A DNA stretch of 64,000 nucleotides, taken from Sanderia malayensis (lineage: Eukaryota; Cnidaria; Scyphozoa; Semaeostomeae; Pelagiidae). Below, piece after piece: positions 1-11,424 of this stretch. Under the pieces are notes generated by a model, which was not told the DNA's origin, did no database searches, and saw nothing but the letters and a program-made list of their open reading frames with translations. The stretch's first letter is position 1; every line of letters begins with the position of its first letter. A program made the position numbers and the translations under genes. The stretch spans positions 3,348,001-3,412,000 of the forward strand of contig RQOL01000718.1 of NCBI GenBank assembly GCA_013076295.1, in the 5' to 3' direction.

Positions 1-28
1 GTAACATTGTTTTGTTTTGCTTTTATAG

Positions 29-645
<617 letters not shown>

Positions 646-1459
646 TTCAGTCTTGTATTGGTGATTTCCATTTCGTATGCTTATACTTTTTTATGATTTT
701 AAATTGCAGATCCTGACAGACATAAGATTTTGTATGCAAAATCAGACATGTTAAAGCCATTTTGAGACATTTTAAACAAGTAGTTGATAACTGATTATTG
801 TGAAGTCAATTTAATAATAAAAAAAGCAAAGTCAAGAATCGATGTTTTATTTTTTACTGTTGTCCAGTTACTTCAAAGAGTTGGTCATTTGCGTGATAAG
901 CTTTTGTATCGTTTTGCCCACTTTGATAAGGTCATTCGCGCATGCGCACGTTGTACCTTGGAGCCCAGACAAGCCTTTAGATTTTTGCTGAGCAATGCAC
1001 AAAATTCTTTCCTTTCCATTCCAACACTTGGGAAATGGAGTAAAATTGAAGTGCTGGTTAGTTAGTATAAACGCAAGGCTTGCTTTTTTTCACTATAAAG
1101 GTAAATGTTTTAGTGTCTTCTTTTATCTTATCCGTGTAAACTTGTAAAGGACATTTGCGATAGCTTTCTTTCTTCCGTCTTGTGCACGTGCAGTAGCATT
1201 ATCAAACATTCTTGTGGGGCTGAGACATGTAACCGTATCTCATTTATCAGGCACACAAATTCAGGCCCAAAAATAAAGGCAAACGTCCTTTTAAAAACCT
1301 GTACATTTGGTAGGGTTTGAAGACAATAGAACAGCTCTTGGTGAAATTTGTTCTGCAAATGAAAGCTACTAACCTTTTACAAAGGATGAAATAGGTTACT
1401 TAGCTTAGCTGGTTGAAATAAAGACAACTTGTTTCATTAGAAAATTTATTGTTGTCTAG
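646..1459 (+). other. intergenic/5' region of the DUF4246-like gene
   Basis: No coding exon is visible. The stretch contains a CpG-containing patch with a palindromic GCGCATGCGC motif at 938-947, and ends in a clear acceptor (GTTGTCTAG, 1451-1459). The next gene's ATG follows 23 nt later, so 1460-1482 is probably a short 5'UTR exon, either cis-spliced to an upstream noncoding exon or a trans-splice site. Confidence 0.5.
938..947. promoter_or_regulatory. NRF-1-like palindrome
   Basis: GCGCATGCGC is a perfect match to the core of the animal NRF-1 binding site, commonly found in housekeeping promoters. It lies about 535 bp upstream of the DUF4246-like start codon. Function here is inferred from position only. 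Confidence 0.4.
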
Positions 1460-1482
1460 GATTACCAATACTGAACCAGACA

Positions 1483-3525
1483 ATGGCTGTAAACAGATCT
1501 AATGATGCAATCACGGCCATTGAGAAGACCCTGGGACCTGATGGTGCAGTTGTTGATGACTTTTTGGCCTTCACAGATCAATATGCTGATGAATGTTACA
1601 CAGCAGGTGATAAATTTGCCATGCCAGGCTTGAAAGAGAAGCCTGGTATTAGACTGATTGAAGCTGTTGCCCAGGACCTGCCACCTTATGAAGACAGGGA
1701 CAGTGAAGTGTATGATGATTACGATTTACAGCTGGCTGCTATAATCCATGCTGACTCCTCAAAATACCAGGCAAACACTGCACTATTGAAGATGGTGAAG
1801 GAATGGTTTATCTGCGGAAAGGAAATGAAAGCCATAAGTGAACAAGTCACGCCAGCTTCAAAAGATGACACTGGTGAAGATTTCACCAGCACAAGGAGCC
1901 ATGTTGTCAAGATGACATTTCTTGTAGATGGATGGATGTGCCGAGAATACATTGGTGATATTATTGAATCAGAGTTTGAAAGAAGAATTTGGCGTAAACA
2001 CATGAACAAAGTTGTGAAAGAAGGTGTCTGCTATGCCAAGGGCAAGGTATCAAAAGTGTTGGACGATAGTCTACGTAGGAATATTGATGATCTTGCCAGG
2101 AAGACAGCAGTTGATTACCATCCAAATTCTAATGACATCGTTCGTGATTTAGTGCATCCAGCTTTGTTCTCCTTCATTAAAGGGGTAAGTAAGTTGAAGG
2201 GAGGCAAAAACGTGGAAGCAACAGTTGAGGAGGATGACGGGAAAGATTTCTGGGGTCGACCATATGAGGGCTCAAAGTTTCAATGGCTGCCAACACCGTT
2301 CAAGGTAACAGATGCAGGAAAGTGCTTGATACAGGAATATGTGAATAATCTAGATCGCAACACATTCCCTGCACTTTACAATGATCTCCAGTCGCTTTTT
2401 GAGCTCATGTTGCCATACTTTGAGGAGACGTGGTCCTACGCCAAGGCAATGGAGTTCTTTGTGAATGAGGAAGATGATAATGAAGTTGACAAGATTCCAG
2501 AATTGGATAAAAAACCTGTTTCATTCCGGGGCAAAGAGTTGCAGATTATAACAAAGATTGTTGATTACACATTGCAACCTGGTCAGGCATACGAAGGAGT
2601 TTGGCATGCCGAAGGCATGTCTCATGAGAATATAGTCATGACAGGTATGTCTTGTGCCCCCTCCCTTATCTCTATTAATTCTGTCTGTCTTTATTTGCCT
2701 TGCTCTTCCAAGATGTTGGAGATCATGTATTTCCACAGCTTTTTTTATTTTGCTTTCCTCAGCAGCTCTTGTTCTTTCACACTCTTTTCTTTTCTCATTC
2801 TGTTACATTTGCCGTCCATGCTCTCAAACTCGTCAAATAATTTGTTCACTCCTTCAGCATTCTGTCCTTTAAGCTAGCTCAATCCAAAGACCATGCAAAC
2901 ATTTTCTTTAGCATGAGTGCAATCTATCAATCTTCAACATCCTTTACTCTGCACTGTTCAATTTTATATTGCCATTCAATCTATTGCCCCACCCCCTTGG
3001 ACTTTTTTCTTCGCAATTTGTCACTCTCCTCTACCCTGCTTATGCACCAATGACTGAATCAAATTGAATTATCTTTCAGGAATCTATTTCATTGACAGAG
3101 ATGCTAATATATCTGGCGGCGATCTGCGATTTAAGCGTGCATTTACAGTGGCTGAAAGAAACAAGGTGTTCTGGAATGTTCCCCAAACTCGCCCATACAC
3201 TGTCAATGAGTTTGCCTCAGATGGCCTGATCCCCCTGGGGTATTTCCCCACCAACCAAGGTTACCTCCTCGTGTTCCCCAATTGCCACATTCACAAGCTT
3301 TCAAAGATGGTAAACGAATCAACAACAGATGCAGCCAGTCGGCGCATCGTCGTATTTTTCTTCATCAACCCGGAGAAGAAGATCGTTTCGACCAGAGACG
3401 TGCCACCGCAACAGAATGTCATTGCCTTGAAAGACGCAAAGAACTACCGCCTGGAATTGATGGCTGAAAGAAAGTACGACAAAGCCAAACTGAACATCAG
3501 AGATATTGAACTATGCGAGCATTGA
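1483..3525 (+). CDS. DUF4246-type 2-oxoglutarate/Fe(II) oxygenase-like protein
   Basis: Two exons, 1483-2644 and 3080-3525, join in phase across a GT-AG intron (GTATGT...TTTCAG), giving 535 residues. The C-terminal half matches the DUF4246 family, known mainly from fungi and some invertebrates. A WHAEGM motif (His375, Glu377) is followed by a short aromatic strand, then FPNCHIHK (His457/459) and an Arg-Arg-Ile-Val strand (Arg475/476). This is the H-x-E...H...R layout expected for a double-stranded beta-helix that binds iron and 2-oxoglutarate. The N-terminal 350 residues are acidic and helical, with no motif I recognise. Substrate unknown. The ATG at 1483 follows an acceptor at 1459 with no upstream in-frame alternative. 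Assignment to the oxygenase fold is inference; family membership is fairly secure. Confidence 0.8.
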
Positions 3526-3670
3526 TTTATTATGTAGCTTCGATTTGTTTCAACTTTCTGCTCTGCTCGCTTGAATCTATAGTAGTATAGTTTGATAAAT
3601 GGGCATCTGTGTTAAGAAACATTTATGAATTTGTCGTTATTAGTAATATGTCAAGAGATATCATCTCCAA
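3526..3670 (+). other. 3'UTR region of the DUF4246-like gene
   Basis: AT-rich sequence after the TGA at 3523-3525. No strong AATAAA is seen before the foldback element that begins at 3671. Confidence 0.3.
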
Positions 3671-3972
3671 CCAGTGGCGTCGCCACGGGGTGGACTTGTC
3701 CACCCCAGTTTTCTCAGAGGTCGATTTTCTAATTTCTCGAAATTCGTTGAAAAAACTTTGGGGGTGATGTTCATTCACTCAGAACATCTGGGTGTGCAGC
3801 TTTCCTCTTTGATGCCCACTGTTACGAAAAATGCTGCTTGACAAAACTGCTTTTCCAAAATTTTCTAAATAGTTCAAAAATGCTAAAATGGGTGTTTCTC
3901 ACGTTTTCCGAGAGTCTGAAGGGCCCCTCGTTTTTGTCCACCCCAGTTTTTTCGAGCTGGCGACGCCCCAGG
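3671..3972. mobile_element. foldback/MITE-like element, hAT-type ends
   Basis: The left end CCAGTGGCGTCGCCA pairs with the right end TGGCGACGCCCCAGG. Inside both ends the phrase 'TCCACCCCAGTTTT' recurs (near 3698 and 3938). CAGTGGCGT-type ends are common on non-autonomous hAT elements. There is no coding capacity in the roughly 300 bp. No convincing target duplication was found. Confidence 0.6.
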
Positions 3973-5228
3973 GTTTAAAATACATATATGGTAATAATTT
4001 GTTATGTGATTGTTAAACGAATAATGACGCTTTATTTTTTAGACAATTGCGTATATTTTTATGCGTCTCTGCCCACTGATTTGCGTCTTGAATTTGAGGT
4101 GGCCACCCACTTTCTCCGCTCTCCGCTAAACCAAAACCATGCTAACTTGATCTTTTTTGTCTCGGAACAGAACGAGCACAAATGTTGTTGTCGTTGTTTT
4201 TTGAAGTGAATATTCTTCTGAACCTAAACCTACCTGGAGCGACCTGGACATGCAGCATGTGGCCTGGATTTTTTTAAGAGCTCAGTCCAACCGAACCGGG
4301 CTCAAGTGACAAGCCCCTTTGATATGGTTGTGAAAGGTGAGGTATTTTGACAAATCATTTTAATATGCACTAAAACGTGGTAATTTAATTCAAACTTCGC
4401 AAAAACTTAATCTTCTTAATTTAACAAACAAGCAAATAAAACGAAGATTTATTCATTTTCTGGCAAGCTCTATTTTTGGGTGCTCTATCTATTTTCTAGC
4501 TCTCTTAGGCGAGGCAACCCTACCTACCCCTACAACACAACTCAACTCCTCCCTCCTTTTGAGTCCATCATGTCTTGTCTTCACTTCATGCAAGAAGTCG
4601 TTCTTCTTTTTCTATCAGTTTTTTCATTTACTCCATTCCTTTACTCAGGTCTCCAAGCCCAACAATTTCCAGATAAAGATTGCATAGATCCGTAACGAAT
4701 TTATACCCACAAAAGGCTGCATGTTGCAAAGCCAAGATTAAACAGGCCATGAAGAACTCGCAGCTAATACAGATAAGTTGCTTTATTGTTATATTGACCT
4801 TTTGTAATATTGTGACATATATGGTTGGTTAAAATTGTCCAAGTATAATTTCCATCCAAGACACCTGGTCCTGATGGAATGTTATTACAATATTTTTCAG
4901 TTTACATGTGGGTATAACAAGAAACAATCTCAAGTGTCAGAGACATTTGAATGAAGAATGAAATTGCCCACCTGGTAAGTTTAAGTTCTTTTTACTACAT
5001 GTGTCACCTATTTGAATAAGCTTTCTAAACTTTGATAGACTCTGTGTACTTATTGTAGACCTTTGCATTTGTTTATTAGAGCTCCATTCTTCTTGTAGAC
5101 CTTTGAATTAAAGTGCAACTACAGCTTATTTTTATATTGGCTAAAATTGTAGATTTGAATGCGATCATTGTGAATCCGTTTATATTTTTTTGATATGACA
5201 AGTTGTTTTTGAGTTACTTTTATGTGGT
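3973..5228. other. intergenic, no gene seen
   Basis: AT-rich, with only short unconvincing reading frames. An exon-like acceptor/donor pair (about 4900-4974) is closed in all frames. At about 4855-4895 the sequence reads KTPGPDGMLLQYF, which recalls the start of a LINE reverse transcriptase domain and is related to the segment at 6095-6275. Confidence 0.4.
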
Positions 5229-5517
5229 CAACTTTTAGGACTGGGCGCGCCTACTATGACATCACAGTGGGAACCCTGTTTCTTTCTTTGAAATTTGAAA
5301 GGTCTGTGGGTGATAAGTTTCACAAGCCTTTAAAATTCCAATGCCATGATGTGCCGACCTGTTTCTAATCATGAAAGTAAAAAAAACAAATATTGACTCC
5401 ATATTTGATGACTCCATATTTGAAGAAACAAATCGATGTTAGATTTGTTTCTTCAGTACGGAAAAAAATGGGGTTCCTACTATGATGTCAGTACGCTCGC
5501 CCCAGTCCTAAAATTTG
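5229..5517. mobile_element. foldback element with about 48-bp inverted arms
   Basis: The left arm (5229-5276, containing TTTTAGGACTGGG and CTATGACATCA) is the imperfect reverse complement of the right arm (5470-5517, containing TGATGTCA and CCCAGTCCTAAAA). The interior is noncoding. Adjacent sequence repeats the phrase 'TTTATTAGAG...TTGTAGAC' on both sides (about 5070 and 5570), as if the element had landed in an older duplicated segment. Confidence 0.6.
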
Positions 5518-7079
5518 ACAAAAAAACTGAAAAACGGGGCTTCATTTTGGTTTTGGATCTTTGTATTAGTTTATTAGAGGTTCATACTTTTTTTAACTCT
5601 CATGTTTTTTGTAGACTGGGATTATCCGGAAGACATTTACAGAGTGAGGTAAAGACTGTCAAAGTTGCTGACTGGTCAAAGACAAGGATGAGACGTTTTA
5701 TCATGATCATATTTTTTGATTATAATGTCTTTTTCATTTATGCTTATTTTGCTCTTTAGTGTTTTAAATATCAACACTGTCACAAGCATGATGGGAGGAT
5801 TGATATTCCATGGGTCCCATTTTATACCTTGCAAGAAAAGGAGATTTTGTACTGCTAGAAACCAACCAAACAATTATATAGATCAATGGCTCTTGAAGAC
5901 ATTTTGATGTATGGTACGGGATATACATTTGACCAAAGCACTTGATGCTATCATAATACTTCAAATTTCACAAATCTGCTGTTTCTGAATGACGAAATCC
6001 TTCTTGCCTCTCATGCTTTTGACATTGTTCATTATATGAGTTTATTGTAATTTGACTTTCATTGTAATTTATTGTAGCGTTGGTGATGTAAAGAAAAGGA
6101 TATGCTTACCTCCTCTGTCGTTGCCAAGAGACCTGGTCCGTGTGGAGTGTTGCTGGAGTATCTTGTGCCGTATGGTCTCCATGGAACTGGTTAAGCTTAT
6201 TCTCTGGTTCACCTTGTTGGCAGCTCCTTGGTTGTCATTCTCCATTTCAAATGGTGAGAGAAATGTTTTATCTATTTTACTTCTCTTTCATGCTTATCAC
6301 ATGAATATCCAAGTTCCAAAAACTTTAAGGATTGGGCCAAAATGCTTGAGGTATCTGTTTACATTTCAACAACTCTATGAATACAGTTTGAGAAGGAAGG
6401 ATTTGTTATCTGTTAGCATCCAAAACTAGGAGATGTATTAAGCATTGTACGCGTCATCGTAGTTGAAGCCTGGGTCGCTGAATTTGATATCGGGCTGTTT
6501 AGACCTCACTCACGCAAGGGTATGCATCATAACCCCGATTTCCCAATTAGGTTAGGGTTCACGCATGCAAATGAATTTCTTTGTGCACTTATTTTATTAA
6601 GTTATAACGTTTTATAATTAGTCAGATTATTGATTTTTGATTTGTGTCTAGTTGATGGGCAATAGAGAATAGTTATCACTTTTTGAGTTTAAGATGAAGT
6701 ACGAGAAGTAAGGGTATATTTCTTGTGGTTTATCTTTTTATTTTTATGAATTTATAGCTTGCTTTTGTAGTTGAAGATTGTAGTACCAGCTGCCCTTTAT
6801 TAGTTTTATGAATTTTTTTAATCTGATGTTTTTTGCTATGCATGCAATGGTGTAATGCAGGGTTTGTACCTTTGAGCACAAAACTAAGGGTTCCCTGATA
6901 TTTGGCTTAAGGGCCCAACAATTCAAATTTATTTAGGTATAGGAGGCCCCCCACTGCTTCGTTACGCCAATGGATGGAAGCTTTTAGTAATTTGGTTTAA
7001 AACAGTTAGGAAGACTCCACGTGGCTGGTGCGAAATTTATTGATAAGGAACTGAGACAAAATCCAATAGAAGAAGTGTG
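5518..7079. other. intergenic, decayed repeat fragments
   Basis: No gene is supported. 6095-6275 is about 170 bp homologous, in inverted orientation, to 7912-8090 of the 8.45-kb unit (see separate entry). 6890-6975 ends in a CCACTGCTTCGTTACGCC block that resembles the end of a hAT-like MITE. Confidence 0.4.
6095..6275. repeat. dispersed repeat, possible reverse-transcriptase remnant
   Basis: About 170 bp align, as reverse complement, with 7912-8090 and its copies in the tandem unit. The shared core is 'AGTGTTGCT...CATGGAACTGGT'. One frame reads KRPGPCGVLLEYLVPYGLHGTG, which resembles the GPDG region of LINE reverse transcriptases, but stops interrupt both copies. On the opposite strand both copies end in a donor-like AG-GTAAGC. 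Confidence 0.4.
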
Positions 7080-7530
7080 TAACATGGATTTTAGTATCAG
7101 TATAAAGTTTTAGTATTTAGCTACGAGCCTAAGAATCTTCTATGCAAGAGATGGCACATAATATAGGCTTTACTGTCAGTGTAAAATGTTAGTATGTAGC
7201 TATTAGCTTAAGATTTGCAGCTCTGCAAACCTTCCAGGCAGCAAGTGACATATAATTTAAACTTTAGTATCAGTATAAAGTGTTAGTGTCTGAGCTTAAG
7301 GTTTGCAGTTACTGCCTGGAAAACCTTTCAGGCAACAAGTGATATATATTTTGAGCTTTGGTGGTAGTAGATTTAGCTATGGCGTAAGAGTTGCAAACCT
7401 TGTATGCAAAAATTGACGTATGATATTAGCCTATACGTAATATGAAGTACGTAATAGTAGTAATATGAATTGCTAGTGTGTAGCTGTGAACTTTGATTTG
7501 CAAGTTGATCTTTTAGAAGAGCAATGCAGT
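7080..7530. repeat. degenerate tandem repeat, about 75-100 bp unit
   Basis: Phrases such as 'ATCAGTATAAAG', 'GTTAGTGTGTAGCT', 'CTTAAGATTTGCAG' and 'CAGGCAACAAGTGA' recur in the same order about four times with many substitutions and indels. It lies directly left of the 8.45-kb array and has no open frame across it. Confidence 0.5.
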
Positions 7531-7911
7531 GTAGATATATGATTTTTTTTATTTTGTGCAAAGTTCTTCATTTGTTTGACGCCAAGTTTTTATCGTTTAA
7601 AATGCCCGAAATATAGTGGTGCATGCTCTTGTATTGTGTTGGTCGGCTGTCGTCTGATCAAATAATGATGATACGGCTTGGGGGGTGCAGTAAATGCAAT
7701 GACGCTATGGCCTACGGGGGGCAATGCTTAATACTCTCAGAAATATTACTGCATAGGAAATTTTGGCTTATTTGATAACAGGTTTCAATTTCCAACTTCA
7801 AAATCTGTATTCAACGGCCTTGTTGATTGTAATTTATACTTCATAGCCATTCTTTGTTATATTAATGTCTCGAACAAATGAACTTGGACATAGATTGTGA
7901 TAAGATTGTGA

Positions 7912-8090
7912 TTGAGTTGGATTATAGATGAATATTTCTCTGACCATCTTGAATGGAGATGACAACAAAGGACTTGTCGGCAGGGTAAGCCAGGGAATAG
8001 GTCACCAGTTCCATGGGTACCATATGGCATAAGGTACTTTAGCAACACTCAACGGCCCGGTCAAAGCAATGGCAGAGAAGGTAAGCGTAT
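7912..8090. repeat. dispersed repeat, inverted relative of 6095-6275
   Basis: Homologous by eye to the segment at 6095-6275 in opposite orientation, and repeated in copies 2 and 3 of the unit. On this strand it ends in AGAGAAG-GTAAGC, a good donor-like sequence. Frames are broken, so it is read as a fossil. Confidence 0.4.
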
Positions 8091-8380
8091 TCTTAATGAA
8101 ATATTAATTACTTCCTCCCACCTTTTACGGAACAGACCGTCCGGGACAAACCAGCAGCCGTAGGGACCTGGGGTGCCCTACGACTATATCCCCACCCCCC
8201 AGTTTCATCCTCCCCAGCTATCCCTCCCTGCTAGCCTATTTACTAATCTACCTATGTTTACTTACTTACTTGCTTCTTACTTATATATATATAGTTATTT
8301 TGCTATATTTGATGCTATGCTTCTATCCTAAAACTAATCTTTTATTTATCTAACCTATTTTACTCTTTGAAGATCTTGAA

Positions 8381-8967
8381 TTATCCTATGCCTATATTCC
8401 CAAGACACAGAAAACACAATGACCGGTTTTTAATAATAGATTCAACAAAGGTAGAAAAAGTAAATATGATAATCAATTGTCCATAAGATGAATTTGCAAA
8501 CAATATCTTCCATCTTCGTTGCTTGATTTCTTCGCCAAAATATCTGCAAAATAAGAGAGCAGGAATGAAAAATAATCGAACAACAAGATACAGCTAAAAT
8601 GTTTCAAAGAGCCTTTCTACGTCTAGAGTTTTGATCTGTCTTACATAACTTTGGGACAATGTTGAAAAATTATTTGATATCAAGGGTTAAAGGCTGAATA
8701 ACTGCGAAATTTCATCTGCTTGTTTCACATAAATTGTCTTCAAGTAGTCACCGAGAATTCACAATTCATCAACTCAAATATTTGGTAGAAAAATATAACA
8801 TTTTAGATAAAATACAGCCCATGAGTAACGACCTTCCTAAATAATCAACGCAAAAATGTCCTATTGCCATTGCCAAGGTTAAGTAAGATTGAAGTAAGAT
8901 ATTAATTCGATTACCTTTTATTTTCTTCTGAAATCTTTCTATTCGTCGAGTCCTTCGTCTTCTTCAT
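8381..8967 (-). other. possible small two-exon gene in the tandem unit
   Basis: On the minus strand an ATG at 8967 opens exon 8967-8915 (MKKTKDSTNRKISEENK) ending at AAAAG-GTAATC. An acceptor TTTTGCAG precedes 8543, and the second exon runs in phase to a TAA at 8383, about 71 residues in all. A related first-exon-like block recurs at 9305-9190 (minus; MKKTKISTN then a stop after 18 codons). The lysine-rich start vaguely recalls N-termini of some hAT-type transposase-like proteins. No known domain is evident, and chance is a fair explanation. Equivalent positions exist in copies 2 and 3. Confidence 0.2.
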
Positions 8968-9353
8968 TTTTGCGCCGCCATGACACCAAAAGCAGCAAAA
9001 TCCGACATGACCTTCCCTCTCCAGCTAAATGCGAAAATGAGTACGAATGAAGTGAAGAATAACTTCTACAGCCAATGCTTAGGCCTTACTACGGGCCTAC
9101 AGCAAACGATTTTAACGAAAGAACAATTCAAATTCGCCTTTTAGATACCCATAAATAGCGAATAAACATAGCAAAATACTTCCAGGTACCAGATAAGATT
9201 GAAGTAAGATATTAGTTCGATTACCTTTAACTCCCCTCCTTTTGAAATTTTTCAATGTTAGTTGATATCTTCGTCTTCTTCATTTTCCTGGCGCCATGAC
9301 CTTCTTCCCCCAGCACAGCAGCAGTTCAATGCGGCGAAAATAAACAATTATAC

Positions 9354-9412
9354 GCATGCGCTGCGCTCCGTTATCAAAAGCAACAAAATGAGGTCGGTCA
9401 CGTGACTTCCGT
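9354..9412. promoter_or_regulatory. promoter-like patch in the tandem unit
   Basis: Within 60 bp there are GCATGCGC (NRF-1-like, 9354-9361), GTCACGTGAC (E-box-like, about 9397-9406) and an ETS-like CTTCCG. It lies directly upstream, on the minus strand, of the duplicated exon-like blocks at 9305-9190 and 8967-8915. It recurs at +8450 and +16901. Activity is inference. Confidence 0.3.
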
Positions 9413-9943
9413 ACATGAATATTTTAAAAGCAAAGAACAGGGAGTCACAAATGCAAACAAAATAACATGCGCGCAGTGAATGGCATGGCCTGTTAAATTT
9501 CTATTTCACAGTACTAGAAAGCAAAAATAGCACAAAACTAGCTGTAGACAGAATGTAGGTGGGTGCTGCTCGGGTGTATATAACAATAATATTTAATTGT
9601 GCAGTGTTGAAGACAATAAATAAATAGCAGTTGTGTTTAATATCCAATCAAGTAACTTGTCACTGAATCAACGATGCGGCATGATAATATAGATACGCAT
9701 GCGTAATGACAATCATGCCCACAACTAGAATATCTGTGCACACAATTCCAGATAGTAATTTGACGTGTCTATATCTATTGGTGGCGAGTCACCAAGCAGA
9801 TGTCGCTGGATATATATGAACAGACCGGCACTGTTGGCCTCGTCACCCCGGTGTACCAACAGAGTTAGTAGTTGAGTACGATACGTAGATGGTTTTTCGG
9901 CGTTTCTGCCGGTAAATCATTCTCGACGGAAAAACGAAAAGTC

Positions 9944-9991
9944 CCGGTACGCCGGGGATCTACCTTCTCTTGTAGATCCCCGGCGTACCGG
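9944..9991. repeat. perfect 20-bp GC-rich hairpin
   Basis: The arms 9944-9963 and 9972-9991 are exact reverse complements (CCGGTACGCCGGGGATCTAC on the left) with an 8-nt CTTCTCTT loop, in otherwise AT-rich DNA. The same hairpin is at 18394-18441 and 26845-26892. Perfect pairing suggests either a recent origin or selection. It is shorter than a typical pre-miRNA. Confidence 0.85.
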
Positions 9992-10027
9992 CCCTCATTT
10001 AATTTCAACTCATCTTCAACTCAACTT

Positions 10028-10106
10028 CAAGTGGAGCTCAGTGGAATCGATCCGCGACTCCATGAGTGGCAAGCACAAGTGCCAACCACTTCGCCACAAG
10101 AGTTGA
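10028..10106 (-). repeat. tRNA-derived (SINE-like) segment
   Basis: The minus strand reads TGGCGAAGTGG (matches a pol III A-box) and, about 40 nt on, GGATCGATTCC (one change from the B-box GGTTCGANTCC). The spacing is right for a tRNA-derived promoter, but a full cloverleaf with matching acceptor stem cannot be drawn, so this is a SINE head or tRNA fossil. Copies are at 18478-18556 and 26929-27007. Confidence 0.55.
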
Positions 10107-10840
10107 ACTAACAAGATAGTAAACACAAAAGTTTCCATTCTGGATTTGCCCAACAATTGGCCGAGCAATCATCCAGCAAACCATACTTCTGCCACGCAGC
10201 ATAAATCACAGAGATGCACATAAAAGCACGCGGATATATTATATACTATGCGAGCTTACCACTCCGTCAAGCTCCTCCCTAGTTCTGTCATCAACATATC
10301 CTGATATGATGCTCCATCGGCAGTCAAGATCGACGAGAGTACCTCTATACGCAGGCGAAGCAGCCAACAAGGACAACTGCAAAAGAAAACAAAATGTGCA
10401 CTTGTTTTCTTAATCTTACTGGGGACTTTTGAAAGTTGTTGCAAAGCGTCTTTTTGTGACAGTGGACGGTGAATCAAACGACGATTCTTATGCTTACCAT
10501 GATAGGGGCAAGTACTGCAAGCTGGTCATACAGCGCTGTGGTCTCTTCGATGCAACATGCTTGAGATGTCACCTTGGATCAAATGGGAAAAGATTCAAAA
10601 CAAAACAGATTCAAATTTGATCAGATTGAAATCAGGTTGAAATACGTTTTGATCTAAGACTATGTGAGTCTATTGTGCTACTAGTATTGATGTAGGTAGA
10701 AGTATTATAGTATTCGTATCAAGACATTTGTTACTATGAATAGCGGGGTTGACTCAATTGGCATTATACTTAATATAATGAAAAAGCAAAAGCTAAAAGC
10801 AAATATACTCTACAAACATAGTCTACAGATATACCATACA

Positions 10841-10918
10841 TAACCTACCATACTATATACTATACTATACTAAACTATACAAGACGATACGATACGATAC
10901 TATACTATACTATGCTAT
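10841..10918. repeat. pentanucleotide microsatellite (ACTAT/CGATA type)
   Basis: Runs of CTATA and CGATA pentamers with interruptions. Repeated at 19291-19368 and 27742-27819. Confidence 0.85.
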
Positions 10919-10923
10919 AGTAA

Positions 10924-10990
10924 GGGTTTCACGTCGATATACCGTGCTTTTAGAACGACTATCTTTTGAACCACTTGTCCTAGAAAACGG
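10924..10990. repeat. partial copy of the 187-bp internal repeat
   Basis: The phrase from GGGTTTCACGTCGATAT to CTAGAAAACGGCA matches the segment at 13731-13800. It shows the 187-bp family is dispersed within the unit as well as tandem. Copies at +8450 and +16901. Confidence 0.7.
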
Positions 10991-11396
10991 CATCTCATGC
11001 CAAATCCCATGCAATCAAGGTACACATGATCAGGAAGCGATGCAATTGCCCCCTCTCCGTCATCGTTTGGTAAATCTGTCAGGAAATGGGTCTGGAGTGC
11101 TCTCGTCTTTAAACACTACGACTCAATAAAAAAGAGAATGGTATATAACGTACAAAACAACAGAAAAAACATCTACCTAGGGATATAGTAGAAAGACGCG
11201 ACGCGCGTGGGAAAAAAGGAAGAAGGACCTGTGAGAAACCTGGTACATTAATGATCTGCTTTCGACCTCTTCGGTGGCAAATACTTTGACTGAGATTTCT
11301 GTTGAAAACATAAAATGGATGTAGATTAATTCTTCTGGCTTCCTGAAGCAATGTTCAGAACTGTGTGTGGCCAGACCTTTGCTGTGGTCATTGTAA

Positions 11397-11424
11397 AACT
11401 GCAGTCTTCTAGAAGACTGCAGTT
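11397..11424. repeat. perfect 28-bp palindrome
   Basis: AACTGCAGTCTTCT is followed directly by its exact reverse complement with no loop; the next few bases repeat TGCAG. Repeated at 19847-19874 and 28298-28325. Confidence 0.85.

Noticed and set aside
1719..2009. 96-codon minus-strand frame
   Set aside because: Shadow of the DUF4246-like coding exon.
9872..10111. 79-codon frame in the tandem unit
   Set aside because: Runs through the perfect hairpin and the tRNA-derived segment; no domain and no start context.
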